Source: Arthrobacter sp. FW305-BF8
GTDB lineage: Bacteria > Actinomycetota > Actinomycetes > Actinomycetales > Micrococcaceae
Direction of reading: 5' to 3'
NCBI RefSeq assembly: GCF_021789315.1
Contig: NZ_CP084561.1
Span: 4,836,001-4,900,000, forward strand
Length of the DNA: 64,000 bases
Positions 57,008-64,000 of this stretch are shown one piece after another. Numbering within the stretch: the stretch's first letter is position 1; each line of letters starts with the position of its first letter. The notes under the pieces are model-generated. The model had not been told where the DNA came from. It ran no database searches and was given only the letters and a program-made list of their open reading frames with translations. The translations under genes were made by a program, and so were the position numbers.

Positions 57008-57332
57008 AGTTTTTCACCTCCCTTCAGAAAGTGATGAAAAGAATCCGGGCACGGCAATTAGAGCCATTCGGGATGCAAAGAAATGGCCGTAAAAAGGCAA
57101 AGAAATGCCCGGTAAGGAAATGGAATGCGAAAAAGCGGCATTGGCCCACGAAACGGCAGCGCGGCAAGCCCAACAGGAAGCAGGGTTCCGAATTATGGGG
57201 GAGCTGCGCAACCGCGTGGTTCCGCTACGGCAGACCGCCGGGGGTCAGAGTTTCTGGGAAAGCGGCAGATTTTCCTGCCACTGGCCCGCCTGCCCGCCCA
57301 TCACATGTGGGAGGGCGGCAGGGCCGTCAGAA
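57008..57332. other. 325-bp stretch without an assignable gene
   Basis: Purine-rich with local lower GC. GCAAAGAAATG is repeated at 57074-57084 and 57098-57108. Several short frames are open but none has a good SD or balanced composition. Confidence 0.5.
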
Positions 57333-57428
57333 TTATGCTCGGGCGAGTCCGTGACGAGGGCGCGGGTCAGCAATGAAGGCCGGGAACGCGGCAATGGTCA
57401 TCTTCCATCCGCTAGTCAAAGTAATCAT
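57333..57428 (-). CDS. 31-residue candidate peptide
   Basis: MITLTSGWKMTIAAFPAF followed by IADPRPRHGLARA. The SD AAAAGGAGGT is fully complementary to the 16S rRNA end with a 7-nt spacer, which is the main reason to consider it coding. A TTGTTT-N17-TAAGTA promoter-like pair lies in the AT-rich segment upstream. The peptide is mildly hydrophobic. Function unknown. Confidence 0.45.
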   Translation of the reverse strand: MITLTSGWKMTIAAFPAFIADPRPRHGLARA

Positions 57429-57554
57429 TTTCCCAACCTCCTTTTCTGCTCTGCCGGTGCCGGCTGCTTGGCCGGACAACGTGCGCCGTGACCCTGGCGG
57501 ATCGCTCTGGGGTCTGGAATAAAAGTACACCAGGAATCATCTGGTTGACTACTT

Positions 57555-57567
57555 ATTTTCCGAAAAT
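57555..57567. other. AT-rich palindrome after the histidine phosphatase gene
   Basis: ATTTTC-C-GAAAAT in a low-GC patch (57541-57594). May be a weak terminator of the phosphatase gene or an operator for the peptide promoter. Confidence 0.35.
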
Positions 57568-57594
57568 TCGAAAAACAAATGCAAAAGGCGCTTT

Positions 57595-58176
57595 TTACAG
57601 GCCCCAGCGGACAATGGCGGGTGTTCTTTTGTCCCAGCCCAGGGTGCAAACTTTTGCTGTTCCCAGAATGAAGTGCCGTCCCTCTTCAGGTTCGAGTTCG
57701 AGCCAGCGGGCGGTGAGGATGCGGGAAAAGTGGCCATGGGCCACAATCAGGACATTGTCCAGCCCTGACTCCAGGACCCGGGCCACGATCTTGTCTGCCC
57801 GGGCAGCCACATCATGCAGCTTCTCGCCGTTGGGAACCCCGTGCGTCCAGATCAGGTAGTCAGGGTTGTCCTTGCGGATCAGGTCCGAGCTGATGCCCTC
57901 ATAGTCGCCGTAGTCCCATTCCACGGCCAGCGGTTCGTGGACGGCATCCGGAAAACCGGCGAGTTCCGCGGTGCGCCGGGCGCGGCGCAGCGGAGAGGTC
58001 AGGACCAGATCAAAATCAACGCTGTCGAGGATCCTGCGCGCCTCGACCGCCTGCTGCTCGCCCTCCACCGTCAGGGGCAGGTCCGTCAGCCCGGTGTATT
58101 GGCCACTCTTGGACCATTCAGTTTCACCGTGCCGCAGGATCCAGAGCTGGGGTCGGGCGATGTTGGCGGCGTTCAC
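57595..58176 (-). CDS. histidine phosphatase superfamily protein
   Basis: 193 residues. The RHGE motif (LWILRHGETEW) with catalytic His, the second Arg in SPLRRARRTAEL and His in IVAHGHFSRIL are complete. The family includes phosphoglycerate-mutase-like and acid phosphatases; the substrate is unknown. Its start overlaps the cca stop by 4 bp (ATGA). Confidence 0.9.
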   Translation of the reverse strand: MNAANIARPQLWILRHGETEWSKSGQYTGLTDLPLTVEGEQQAVEARRILDSVDFDLVLTSPLRRARRTAELAGFPDAVHEPLAVEWDYGDYEGISSDLIRKDNPDYLIWTHGVPNGEKLHDVAARADKIVARVLESGLDNVLIVAHGHFSRILTARWLELEPEEGRHFILGTAKVCTLGWDKRTPAIVRWGL

Positions 58177-59684
58177 TTGGACTCCTCGGTTAGGGAAGAT
58201 TCGACGTCGGCGGGAGAGTCGGGGGACTCAGATGTCGCAAGGGCAACGGCTTCGGGCTGCTCAGCCCACCAGGCCCGGAGCCGGGACTCGGCGTCGGCAG
58301 GGTCCAGCGGGCCGTTTTCCATCCGTTCCTCCAGCAGGAACTTGTACGCCCTGCCCACGACGGGCCCGGGCTTGAGGTCCAGCAGGGCCATGATTTCGGC
58401 GCCGTTCAGGTCCGGACGGACCGCGTCCAGGGATTCCTGCTCGCGGAGGGCCGCAATCCGGGATTCGAGGTCATCGTAGGCAAAGGACAGCCGGTCAGCT
58501 TTGCGCTGGTTGCGGGTGGTGACGTCGGAGCGGGTGAGGCGGTGCAGGCGCTCCAGCAGGGGCCCGGCGTCAGTCACGTAACGGCGCACAGCCGAGTCGG
58601 TCCAGCCGGCATCGCCGTAGCCGTAGAAACGCATGTGCAGTTCCACGAGGCGGGCCACCGCCTTGATGGTGTCGTTGTCGAAGCGCAGGCTTTTCATCCG
58701 CTTCGTCGTCAGTTTGGACCCCACCATGTCGTGGTGGCGGAAGCTGACCGCACCGCCCGGTTCGAACCGGCGCGTAGCCGGCTTCCCGACGTCGTGCATC
58801 AGCGCCGCAAACCTGAGGACAAAGTCAGGGCCGGGGACGGCACCGTCGGAATCAGTCTCCAGCGCAGCTGCCTGCTCCAGGACCTGGAGGGAGTGCTGGT
58901 AGACGTCCTTGTGGCGGTGGTGTTCGTCTGCTTCGAGCCGGAGCGCGGACACCTCGGGGAGCACGAACTCGGCGAGGCCGGTGTCCACCAGCAGGTCGAT
59001 GCCCACGCGGGGATGCTGCCCGCACACGAGTTTGACCAGTTCATCGCGGACGCGCTCGGCCGAGATAATGCTGATCCGCTCGGCCATCCGGGTCATGGCG
59101 ACGCGGACGTCGTCCCGCACGGACACCCCCAGCTGGGATGCAAACCGCGCGGCCCGCATCATCCGCAGGGGATCGTCGGAGAAGGATGCCTCGGGAGCGC
59201 CCGGGGTGGCCAACACGGAGGCGTGCAGGTCGCGGACTCCGCCGAAAGGGTCCACCAGTTCCAGCGAAGGCAGCCGCAGGGCCATGGCGTTGATGGTGAA
59301 GTCGCGGCGCAGCAGGTCGTCCGTGAGGGAGGAACCAAAGGCCACCACGGGTTTCCGGGACTCGGGGTCGTAGGCTTCGGCACGGTAGGTGGTGATTTCG
59401 ATCTGGAAGCCGGCCTTGCGCATGCCGATGGTTCCGAAGGCGCGGCCGATCTCCCAGAAGTTGTCCGCCCACTTCTTGATCAGCGCCACGGTCTGGTCCG
59501 GCGTCGCATCCGTCGTGAAATCGAGGTCGGGGGAGGCGCGGCCCAGGAAGAGGTCCCGGACCGGGCCGCCGACGAGCGACAGTTCATGACCGGCGTCCAC
59601 GAACCGCTGCCCGAGCTCCAGCACCACCGGGTCCACCTGGAAGTCAACGGTGTGAAGATCAGTCTTTTGATGTGCGTGCGCCAT
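58173..59684 (-). CDS. cca: CCA tRNA nucleotidyltransferase
   Basis: 503 residues. The nucleotidyltransferase head has GGPVRDLFLGR and DLDFTTDATP, then the RRDFTINAMALRL segment of this family. The C-terminal HD domain has LMHDVGKPATRR. It adds or repairs the 3' CCA end of tRNAs. The position next to a Nudix gene and murJ is conserved in actinobacteria. Confidence 0.94.
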   Translation of the reverse strand: MAHAHQKTDLHTVDFQVDPVVLELGQRFVDAGHELSLVGGPVRDLFLGRASPDLDFTTDATPDQTVALIKKWADNFWEIGRAFGTIGMRKAGFQIEITTYRAEAYDPESRKPVVAFGSSLTDDLLRRDFTINAMALRLPSLELVDPFGGVRDLHASVLATPGAPEASFSDDPLRMMRAARFASQLGVSVRDDVRVAMTRMAERISIISAERVRDELVKLVCGQHPRVGIDLLVDTGLAEFVLPEVSALRLEADEHHRHKDVYQHSLQVLEQAAALETDSDGAVPGPDFVLRFAALMHDVGKPATRRFEPGGAVSFRHHDMVGSKLTTKRMKSLRFDNDTIKAVARLVELHMRFYGYGDAGWTDSAVRRYVTDAGPLLERLHRLTRSDVTTRNQRKADRLSFAYDDLESRIAALREQESLDAVRPDLNGAEIMALLDLKPGPVVGRAYKFLLEERMENGPLDPADAESRLRAWWAEQPEAVALATSESPDSPADVESSLTEESK

Positions 59685-59818
59685 AGTTACTTAAGCTTGT
59701 CAGAAAACCAACCCCCACCGCACCAAATCCCGTCATTGTGCGACGGCGCCGGCAAAGCCCGTCACATGCAGTCCACCCGGAAGCCATGTCCCGGTCATCA
59801 CGGCGGGGCAAGAGTCGT

Positions 59819-59824
59819 TAGAGT
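59819..59824 (+). promoter_or_regulatory. -10 box of the Nudix gene (leaderless)
   Basis: TAGAGT, 7 nt before the ATG. Confidence 0.55.
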
Positions 59825-59831
59825 GGACTGC

Positions 59832-60380
59832 ATGGCCCATCCAGTACCGAGCGCTCCCGGCAGGAGGACGAACCCACCGTTGCCGTCGGCAATCGGTGCC
59901 CACGTCGCGCCTGCACCGCACTCGGCCCCGGCCTCGCTCCCCACCGTCGAGGAGGTCTCCGCCGGCGGCGTCGTGGTGGACACGTCTGACGACGAACTGA
60001 GGGTAGCGATTATTGCCCGCCTTAACAGGGGCGGACGGCTGGAGTGGTGCCTGCCCAAGGGCCACCCCGAGGGCCGGGAGAACAACGAGGAAGCCGCGGT
60101 CCGTGAGATTGCCGAGGAAACCGGCATCGACGGTGACATTCTGGCCCCGCTGGGCAGCATCGATTATTGGTTTACCGTCAGCGGGCACCGCGTCCACAAG
60201 ACGGTGCACCACTACCTGCTGCGGGCCACCGGCGGTGAACTCACCATCGAAAACGATCCTGACAAGGAAGCGGTTGATGTTGCCTGGGTTCCCATCCACG
60301 AGCTCGCCCGCAAGCTTTCGTTCCCGAATGAACGCCGCATCGCCGACCTGGCACGCGAAGTACTTCCAGAGCACCTCTGA
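59832..60380 (+). CDS. Nudix hydrolase
   Basis: 182 residues. The Nudix box is GHPEGRENNEEAAVREIAEETGI-type (conserved G, E and REIAEETG) near residues 77-99. A Pro/Ala-rich N-terminus of about 45 residues precedes the fold. It is the NUDIX protein of the cca-murJ locus. The frame is open for hundreds of codons upstream, but that is the shadow of cca; the leaderless -10 fixes this start. Substrate unknown. Confidence 0.9.
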   Translation: MAHPVPSAPGRRTNPPLPSAIGAHVAPAPHSAPASLPTVEEVSAGGVVVDTSDDELRVAIIARLNRGGRLEWCLPKGHPEGRENNEEAAVREIAEETGIDGDILAPLGSIDYWFTVSGHRVHKTVHHYLLRATGGELTIENDPDKEAVDVAWVPIHELARKLSFPNERRIADLAREVLPEHL

Positions 60381-60443
60381 CCGTCCGGCAATGCCTGCCG
60401 GATACCCCCTTGCGTGCCGCGATATCAGTGCCCAGGTGAGACG

Positions 60444-62570
60444 ATGAAGACGATGTCAGCAGCCAATCCGTCCTCCGACCAGCCCGCGCAGCCGGGCGAA
60501 ACACCGCCCGGTGTGACGCCCGCCAGCGATGCAGCCTCCAGTGCCGCGCAACCCGGTGAGGCCCGCTCCAGCGCCATCATGGCTGCCGGGACGCTGGTGT
60601 CGCGTGTGCTGGGATTCGGCAAGACCTGGATGCTCGGCGCGGCGCTGGGCCTGGGCTCGACCGTTAATGACACGTTCATCAACGCCAACAACCTGCCCAA
60701 CCTGATCTTCCTGCTCGTGGCCGGCGGGGTGTTCAACGCCGTGCTGGTCCCCCAGATCATCAAAGCCAGCAAAGCTCCGGACAGGGGAGCGGACTACATC
60801 AGCAGGCTGCTCACGCTGGCAGTTCTCGTGCTTCTGTCCCTGACCCTGCTGGTCACGCTGCTCGCGCCGGCCGTCATCGAACTCACCACGCAGGGCTACT
60901 CGCCGCAGCAAAAGGCACTGGCTGTTACCTTCGCCTTCTGGTGCCTGCCGCAGATCTTCTTTTACGGCCTCTACGCGCTGCTAACGCAGGTCCTCAATGC
61001 CAACGGGGCCTTCGGCCCGGCCATGTGGGCACCAATCCTGAACAACATCGTGGCCATCGCCGGCCTCGGAATGTTCATCTGGATCTTCGGTGCCAACAAT
61101 GTCAACCGGCATTCGCTGGATAACTGGGGTCCGTCCCAGACGTTCTTCGTCGCCGGGTTCTCAACCATCGGCGTCCTCTCGCAGACGGCCATCCTCCTGA
61201 TCCCGGTATTCCGGCTGAAGTTGGGGCTGCGCCCGCGCTTTGGCTGGCGCGGGGTGGGCCTGGGCCATGCGGCGAGACTGAGCGTTTGGACGCTCCTGAC
61301 CGCCGCTGCCGGGCAGCTCGCGTTCCTGTACGTGATGCGCATTGCCACCATCCCCGGCGCCGAGCGGCTCCGGCTGCAGGAGGCCGGCGATCCCGCCGGG
61401 GACATGCTTCCGGGCAACGCAGTCCTGGAAGTGGCCAGCCAGCTGTACCTGCTCCCGCACTCGATCATCGCGCTGTCCCTGGCCACCGTGCTGTTCAACC
61501 GGATGACCCGCGCCTCGCAGGACGGCAACCGTGCGGAGCTCCGCGAAGCCCTGTCGCAGGGGCTGCGGACCATGGCGGTGGCAACGGTGTTCGGTGCGCT
61601 GGCGCTGTTCGCCCTCGCCGGCCCGCTGGGCATGTTCTTCTCCGGCGGTGCCCGCACGGACGGCGTGATGCTGGCGCAGACGCTCACCATCCTGGCGCTG
61701 AGCACTCCGTTCATGAGCGCCAACTTCATGATGTCCCGGGTCTTCTATGCCAATGAGGACGCGCGCACGCCGTTCTACATCCAGCTGGTGCTGGCCCTGG
61801 TGAATGTGGTGGCCGCGTTCTTCATCCAGTTCCTGCCGTTCGACCAGATCATTTTCGCCATCGCCGTCCTTTACACCGCGGGGAACATCCTCTCGGTGGT
61901 CGTTTCCGCCTTCTTCCTGCGCCGCCTGCTGGGGCACCTGGACGGTCCGCGGATCATCAACTCATATATCCGGATGGGCTACGCCGCCCTCGGCTCGGCC
62001 GTTGCAGGTGTGGGTGCGCTGTGGCTGATGGGCAGCTACAGCCCGGTGGGCTTCGCCTGGAGCAGCCGGCCTGCAGCCCTAGCGACCATCATCGTCGTCG
62101 GGCCTGTGATGCTGGCGGTGTACCTGCTGCTGCTGAAGCTGTTCCGCGTCACCGAGCTGCGCGATCTGCTGCGGCCGCTGCTCGGGCGGCTGGGCCGCGG
62201 TTCCGGCGGGGATTCCGGTACACCGGCGGCTGCTCCCGCTGCCGCCACCACCGGCACTTCGGCCGCCGGAGCGTCCGCTGGCACTGCACAGCAGCGTCCG
62301 ACGGCGGAACGAGCCACGGTTTCTTCGGACACCGGCCTGATTCCCCGGATTTCCGGCGAGTTCGATTCCGCCTCCTTCCGCGCCGGGCCCGCGCCGCAGC
62401 CGCAACCGGAAGATTACGACGACGCCGCTTACCTTCCTGAGGAGGACGTCCCCGGGACGGCCCGTGGGAACGCCCTGCGCGGAGAGATCCCGCTCCCGGG
62501 CCGCCGGACCTACCAGGGCACCCCCGGCCAGAACCCGCACTTCCCGTCACGGCGGAGGAAGAAAAAGTAG
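60444..62570 (+). CDS. murJ: lipid II flippase MurJ (MviN)
   Basis: 708 residues. A Pro/Ala-rich cytoplasmic N-terminus is followed by about fourteen membrane helices (SSAIMAAGTLVSRVLGFGKTWML opens the MurJ domain; NNLPNLIFLLVAGGVFNAVLVPQI is the conserved second helix region). A C-terminal cytoplasmic tail of about 130 residues ends RRRKKK. It moves lipid II across the membrane for peptidoglycan synthesis. The start has an AGG run 7 nt upstream. It is 171 bp before the kinase-like gene, as in other actinobacteria. Confidence 0.93.
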   Translation: MKTMSAANPSSDQPAQPGETPPGVTPASDAASSAAQPGEARSSAIMAAGTLVSRVLGFGKTWMLGAALGLGSTVNDTFINANNLPNLIFLLVAGGVFNAVLVPQIIKASKAPDRGADYISRLLTLAVLVLLSLTLLVTLLAPAVIELTTQGYSPQQKALAVTFAFWCLPQIFFYGLYALLTQVLNANGAFGPAMWAPILNNIVAIAGLGMFIWIFGANNVNRHSLDNWGPSQTFFVAGFSTIGVLSQTAILLIPVFRLKLGLRPRFGWRGVGLGHAARLSVWTLLTAAAGQLAFLYVMRIATIPGAERLRLQEAGDPAGDMLPGNAVLEVASQLYLLPHSIIALSLATVLFNRMTRASQDGNRAELREALSQGLRTMAVATVFGALALFALAGPLGMFFSGGARTDGVMLAQTLTILALSTPFMSANFMMSRVFYANEDARTPFYIQLVLALVNVVAAFFIQFLPFDQIIFAIAVLYTAGNILSVVVSAFFLRRLLGHLDGPRIINSYIRMGYAALGSAVAGVGALWLMGSYSPVGFAWSSRPAALATIIVVGPVMLAVYLLLLKLFRVTELRDLLRPLLGRLGRGSGGDSGTPAAAPAAATTGTSAAGASAGTAQQRPTAERATVSSDTGLIPRISGEFDSASFRAGPAPQPQPEDYDDAAYLPEEDVPGTARGNALRGEIPLPGRRTYQGTPGQNPHFPSRRRKKK

Positions 62571-62741
62571 CCGGAGAGAGAGCCGGTCAGCCCCGTCTTC
62601 CGCGGCCGTTGCACAGCATCGGCTAGGATCGAAGGGAACAAAGGTAGTTGCAGACCACGGGTCCGCCGGTGCGCCGGAGGCCTTTCAGGGCGATGCATCG
62701 CCAGGGCCAGAAGCATTTCCCGGACAGGCTAGGAGGAACAC

Positions 62742-64000
62742 GTGTCCCACCCGATCGATGTCGGATCAGTACTTGGCGGCCGCTACAAGGTCACGGCCAC
62801 AGTGCTGAGCTCGCATGACCAGGATCTGGTGCTGGACGGTGTGGACCAGGTGCTGAACCGATCGGTCAGTATCCTGGTGGCCGGCCCGTACAACGCCGAC
62901 CAAGTGGCCCAAAGTGCCCGGGAAGTGGCCACGGGGGAGCGCCCCGGGAACGTACAGATATTGGACCTTGGCGTCAGCGACGCCACGACCTACCTGATCA
63001 CCAACCACACGTCCGCTGCTGACCTGTTGGACCTTGTGGTTGCTTCCAACCCACCCTACGTGGAGCCCTTCTTCACGGACACCCTGGGCAGCGAGATCTT
63101 CGGCCGGGCGCGCTCCCACGAACCCGAAACCTACGACGAAGACGACGAGGTCGAAGCCGGGTACATCAACTACAGCGAAGGCCAGTCCGGGCCGGGCGGG
63201 CAGTACCCCGCCACCTCCCCGGCCCCTGCCGGCGGCCCGTCCAGCCACGGGGCACCGGGTCCGCAGGGGCGCGGGCAGCAGGCGCCTGCGCAGGCACCCA
63301 CAGCACCGGTGCGGAAGGCTCCCGTTGTGCCGCCGCTTCCGGCTGCCCACCCCGTCGCGGGGCCGGCCGCCGGTGCCGCTGGTGCGGCCGCCGGCGCGGC
63401 CGCTTCGCGGGGAACCCGGCAGGGGGTCCCGCAGACCACTGCGCCCCAGCCTGTTCAGCCGGACAGGGGCCACGAGCAGGACGCCGGCCACGAGGCCGTC
63501 CAGCACGACAACGTTGAGCAGGCGCTCCTGCAGCGCGAGAACAACCGCTCCGGCAAGGCCGCACGCGGAGCCGCCGATGCAGGTGCTGCGGCCGCAGCGT
63601 CCACGGGGGCTTCCGGCGACGGCCGCGGCTCATCCAAGGTGTCGCTGTGGTCCGAGAACGACTACGACTACGTCCCCGAAGACGGGCATGACGACGAGGG
63701 CAGCGACGCGCACGAGCCGGACCGCCGTGCAGGCAATTTCCCTCCCGTCGGCCGCACCGGCGCTGCTCCCGCAGCCGACTATTACGACGATGAAGACGAC
63801 GAGCCCCAGAAGGAGCCGCGTTCCATGCGTTGGCTCGTGGGCGGCCTTCTCGCGGCCGTCCTGATCGTCGGACTCATCTTTGCCGTGACCAACCTCGGCA
63901 GCCTCTTCAAGAGTGCGCCGCAATCGGAAGCAACCCCCGGAGCCACCGCACCGCCGTCGGCCGCCACCAAACCTAGTACCGGTACCCCGACCCAAAGCAC
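62742..64000 (+). CDS. murJ-linked membrane protein with vestigial kinase-like N-terminus (cut by window edge)
   Basis: The frame is open for 419 codons from a GTG with AGGAGG 5 nt upstream to the edge. The opening VGSVLGGRYKVTATVLSSHD resembles the first strand of PknB-like kinases, but the following Lys, catalytic loop and DFG cannot be found. The sequence soon becomes acidic and Pro/Ala/Gly/Gln-rich and then enters a membrane helix (WLVGGLLAAVLIVGLIFAVT, about residue 365), followed by a Thr/Pro/Ser-rich exterior start. In mycobacteria a pseudokinase domain acts with MurJ; I infer a similar partner role here. The C-terminal domain lies outside the window. Confidence 0.75.
   Translation, partial: MSHPIDVGSVLGGRYKVTATVLSSHDQDLVLDGVDQVLNRSVSILVAGPYNADQVAQSAREVATGERPGNVQILDLGVSDATTYLITNHTSAADLLDLVVASNPPYVEPFFTDTLGSEIFGRARSHEPETYDEDDEVEAGYINYSEGQSGPGGQYPATSPAPAGGPSSHGAPGPQGRGQQAPAQAPTAPVRKAPVVPPLPAAHPVAGPAAGAAGAAAGAAASRGTRQGVPQTTAPQPVQPDRGHEQDAGHEAVQHDNVEQALLQRENNRSGKAARGAADAGAAAAASTGASGDGRGSSKVSLWSENDYDYVPEDGHDDEGSDAHEPDRRAGNFPPVGRTGAAPAADYYDDEDDEPQKEPRSMRWLVGGLLAAVLIVGLIFAVTNLGSLFKSAPQSEATPGATAPPSAATKPSTGTPTQS

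Noticed and set aside
57014..57211. 65-codon minus-strand frame with a TTG start
   Set aside because: No SD, and its end overlaps the SD of the 57-residue gene.
57105..57491. 128-codon plus-strand frame in the small-ORF region
   Set aside because: Weak SD and antisense to the better-supported 31-residue frame; its first 45 residues look helical, but the rest is Ser/Cys/Gly-rich.
58542..59831. Upstream extension of the Nudix frame
   Set aside because: Antisense to cca; the Nudix start is set by the -10 box and family alignment.
62609..62629. TTGCAC and TAGGAT before the kinase-like gene
   Set aside because: Spacing of 9 bp is too short for a sigma-70-type promoter.
1..64000. CRISPR arrays, tRNA/rRNA genes, insertion sequences, integrases, phage genes
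   Set aside because: No repeat-spacer pattern, cloverleaf or transposase/integrase sequence was found on reading both strands.

Overview
The window is high-GC chromosomal DNA from an actinobacterium, most likely a Micrococcaceae member of the Arthrobacter/Pseudarthrobacter type. The evidence is dense high-GC coding, GTG and TTG starts, many genes that seem to be read from leaderless mRNAs, actinobacterial families (CsoR, WXG100, AztD-like, LigC-like ligase, TIGR03885-like oxidoreductase) and the order cca / Nudix / murJ / kinase-like protein, which in actinobacteria lies close to dnaA and oriC. I see no IS element, prophage, CRISPR array, rRNA or tRNA.

Layout. 1-9.1 kb: a catabolic unit that imports shikimate or a related acid (MHS permease), oxidises it (AroE-like), dehydrates it to protocatechuate (QuiC-type fusion) and cleaves the ring by the beta-ketoadipate route (pcaH, pcaG, pcaB, pcaD; pcaD runs off the left edge). 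An IclR regulator and candidate operators lie in the promoter region. 9.3-15 kb: LigC-like ATP-dependent ligase, a flavin oxidoreductase overlapping a trehalose-synthase-like GH13 protein, and an oligo-1,6-glucosidase. 15-20 kb: small conserved proteins, a MoaD/ThiS-like protein next to a beta-propeller, an SOS-controlled umuDC operon and a universal stress protein. 20-23.4 kb: copper resistance csoR-copZ-copA with its operator inside the promoter spacer. 23.4-31.7 kb: DUF2277, a WXG100 protein behind a 20-codon leaderless uORF, transporters (EamA, MATE), DoxX, a Zur-box-controlled AztD-like zinc protein and a double-hotdog thioesterase.

31.7-38.4 kb: the rpsF-ssb-rpsR-rplI cluster and dnaB, separated by about 3.5 kb that holds a dense cluster of DnaA boxes and two membrane-anchored proteins with L7/L12-like modules. 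38.6-56.8 kb: YnfA, an amino-acid permease, M18 aminopeptidase, a Tat-exported intradiol dioxygenase, a two-component system with its ABC exporter, a PAP2/diacylglycerol-kinase fusion, an MFS carrier, an ABC-F ATPase, a lipoprotein-type penicillin-binding protein, an FAD oxidoreductase and a GT87-type membrane protein. 56.8-57.6 kb: two very small ORFs with near-perfect Shine-Dalgarno (SD) sequences in an otherwise empty stretch. 57.6-64 kb: histidine phosphatase, cca, Nudix, murJ and a membrane protein with a vestigial kinase-like N-terminus that is cut by the right edge.

The observations I rate highest are the oriC-like DnaA-box cluster between dnaB and its divergent neighbour, the pair of L7/L12-like membrane proteins beside it, the SD-sequestering hairpin in front of rpsF, the 15-bp repeat ladder of start codons on the response regulator, the leaderless uORF before the WXG100 gene, and the recurrent TAnnnT-N6/7-start architecture.
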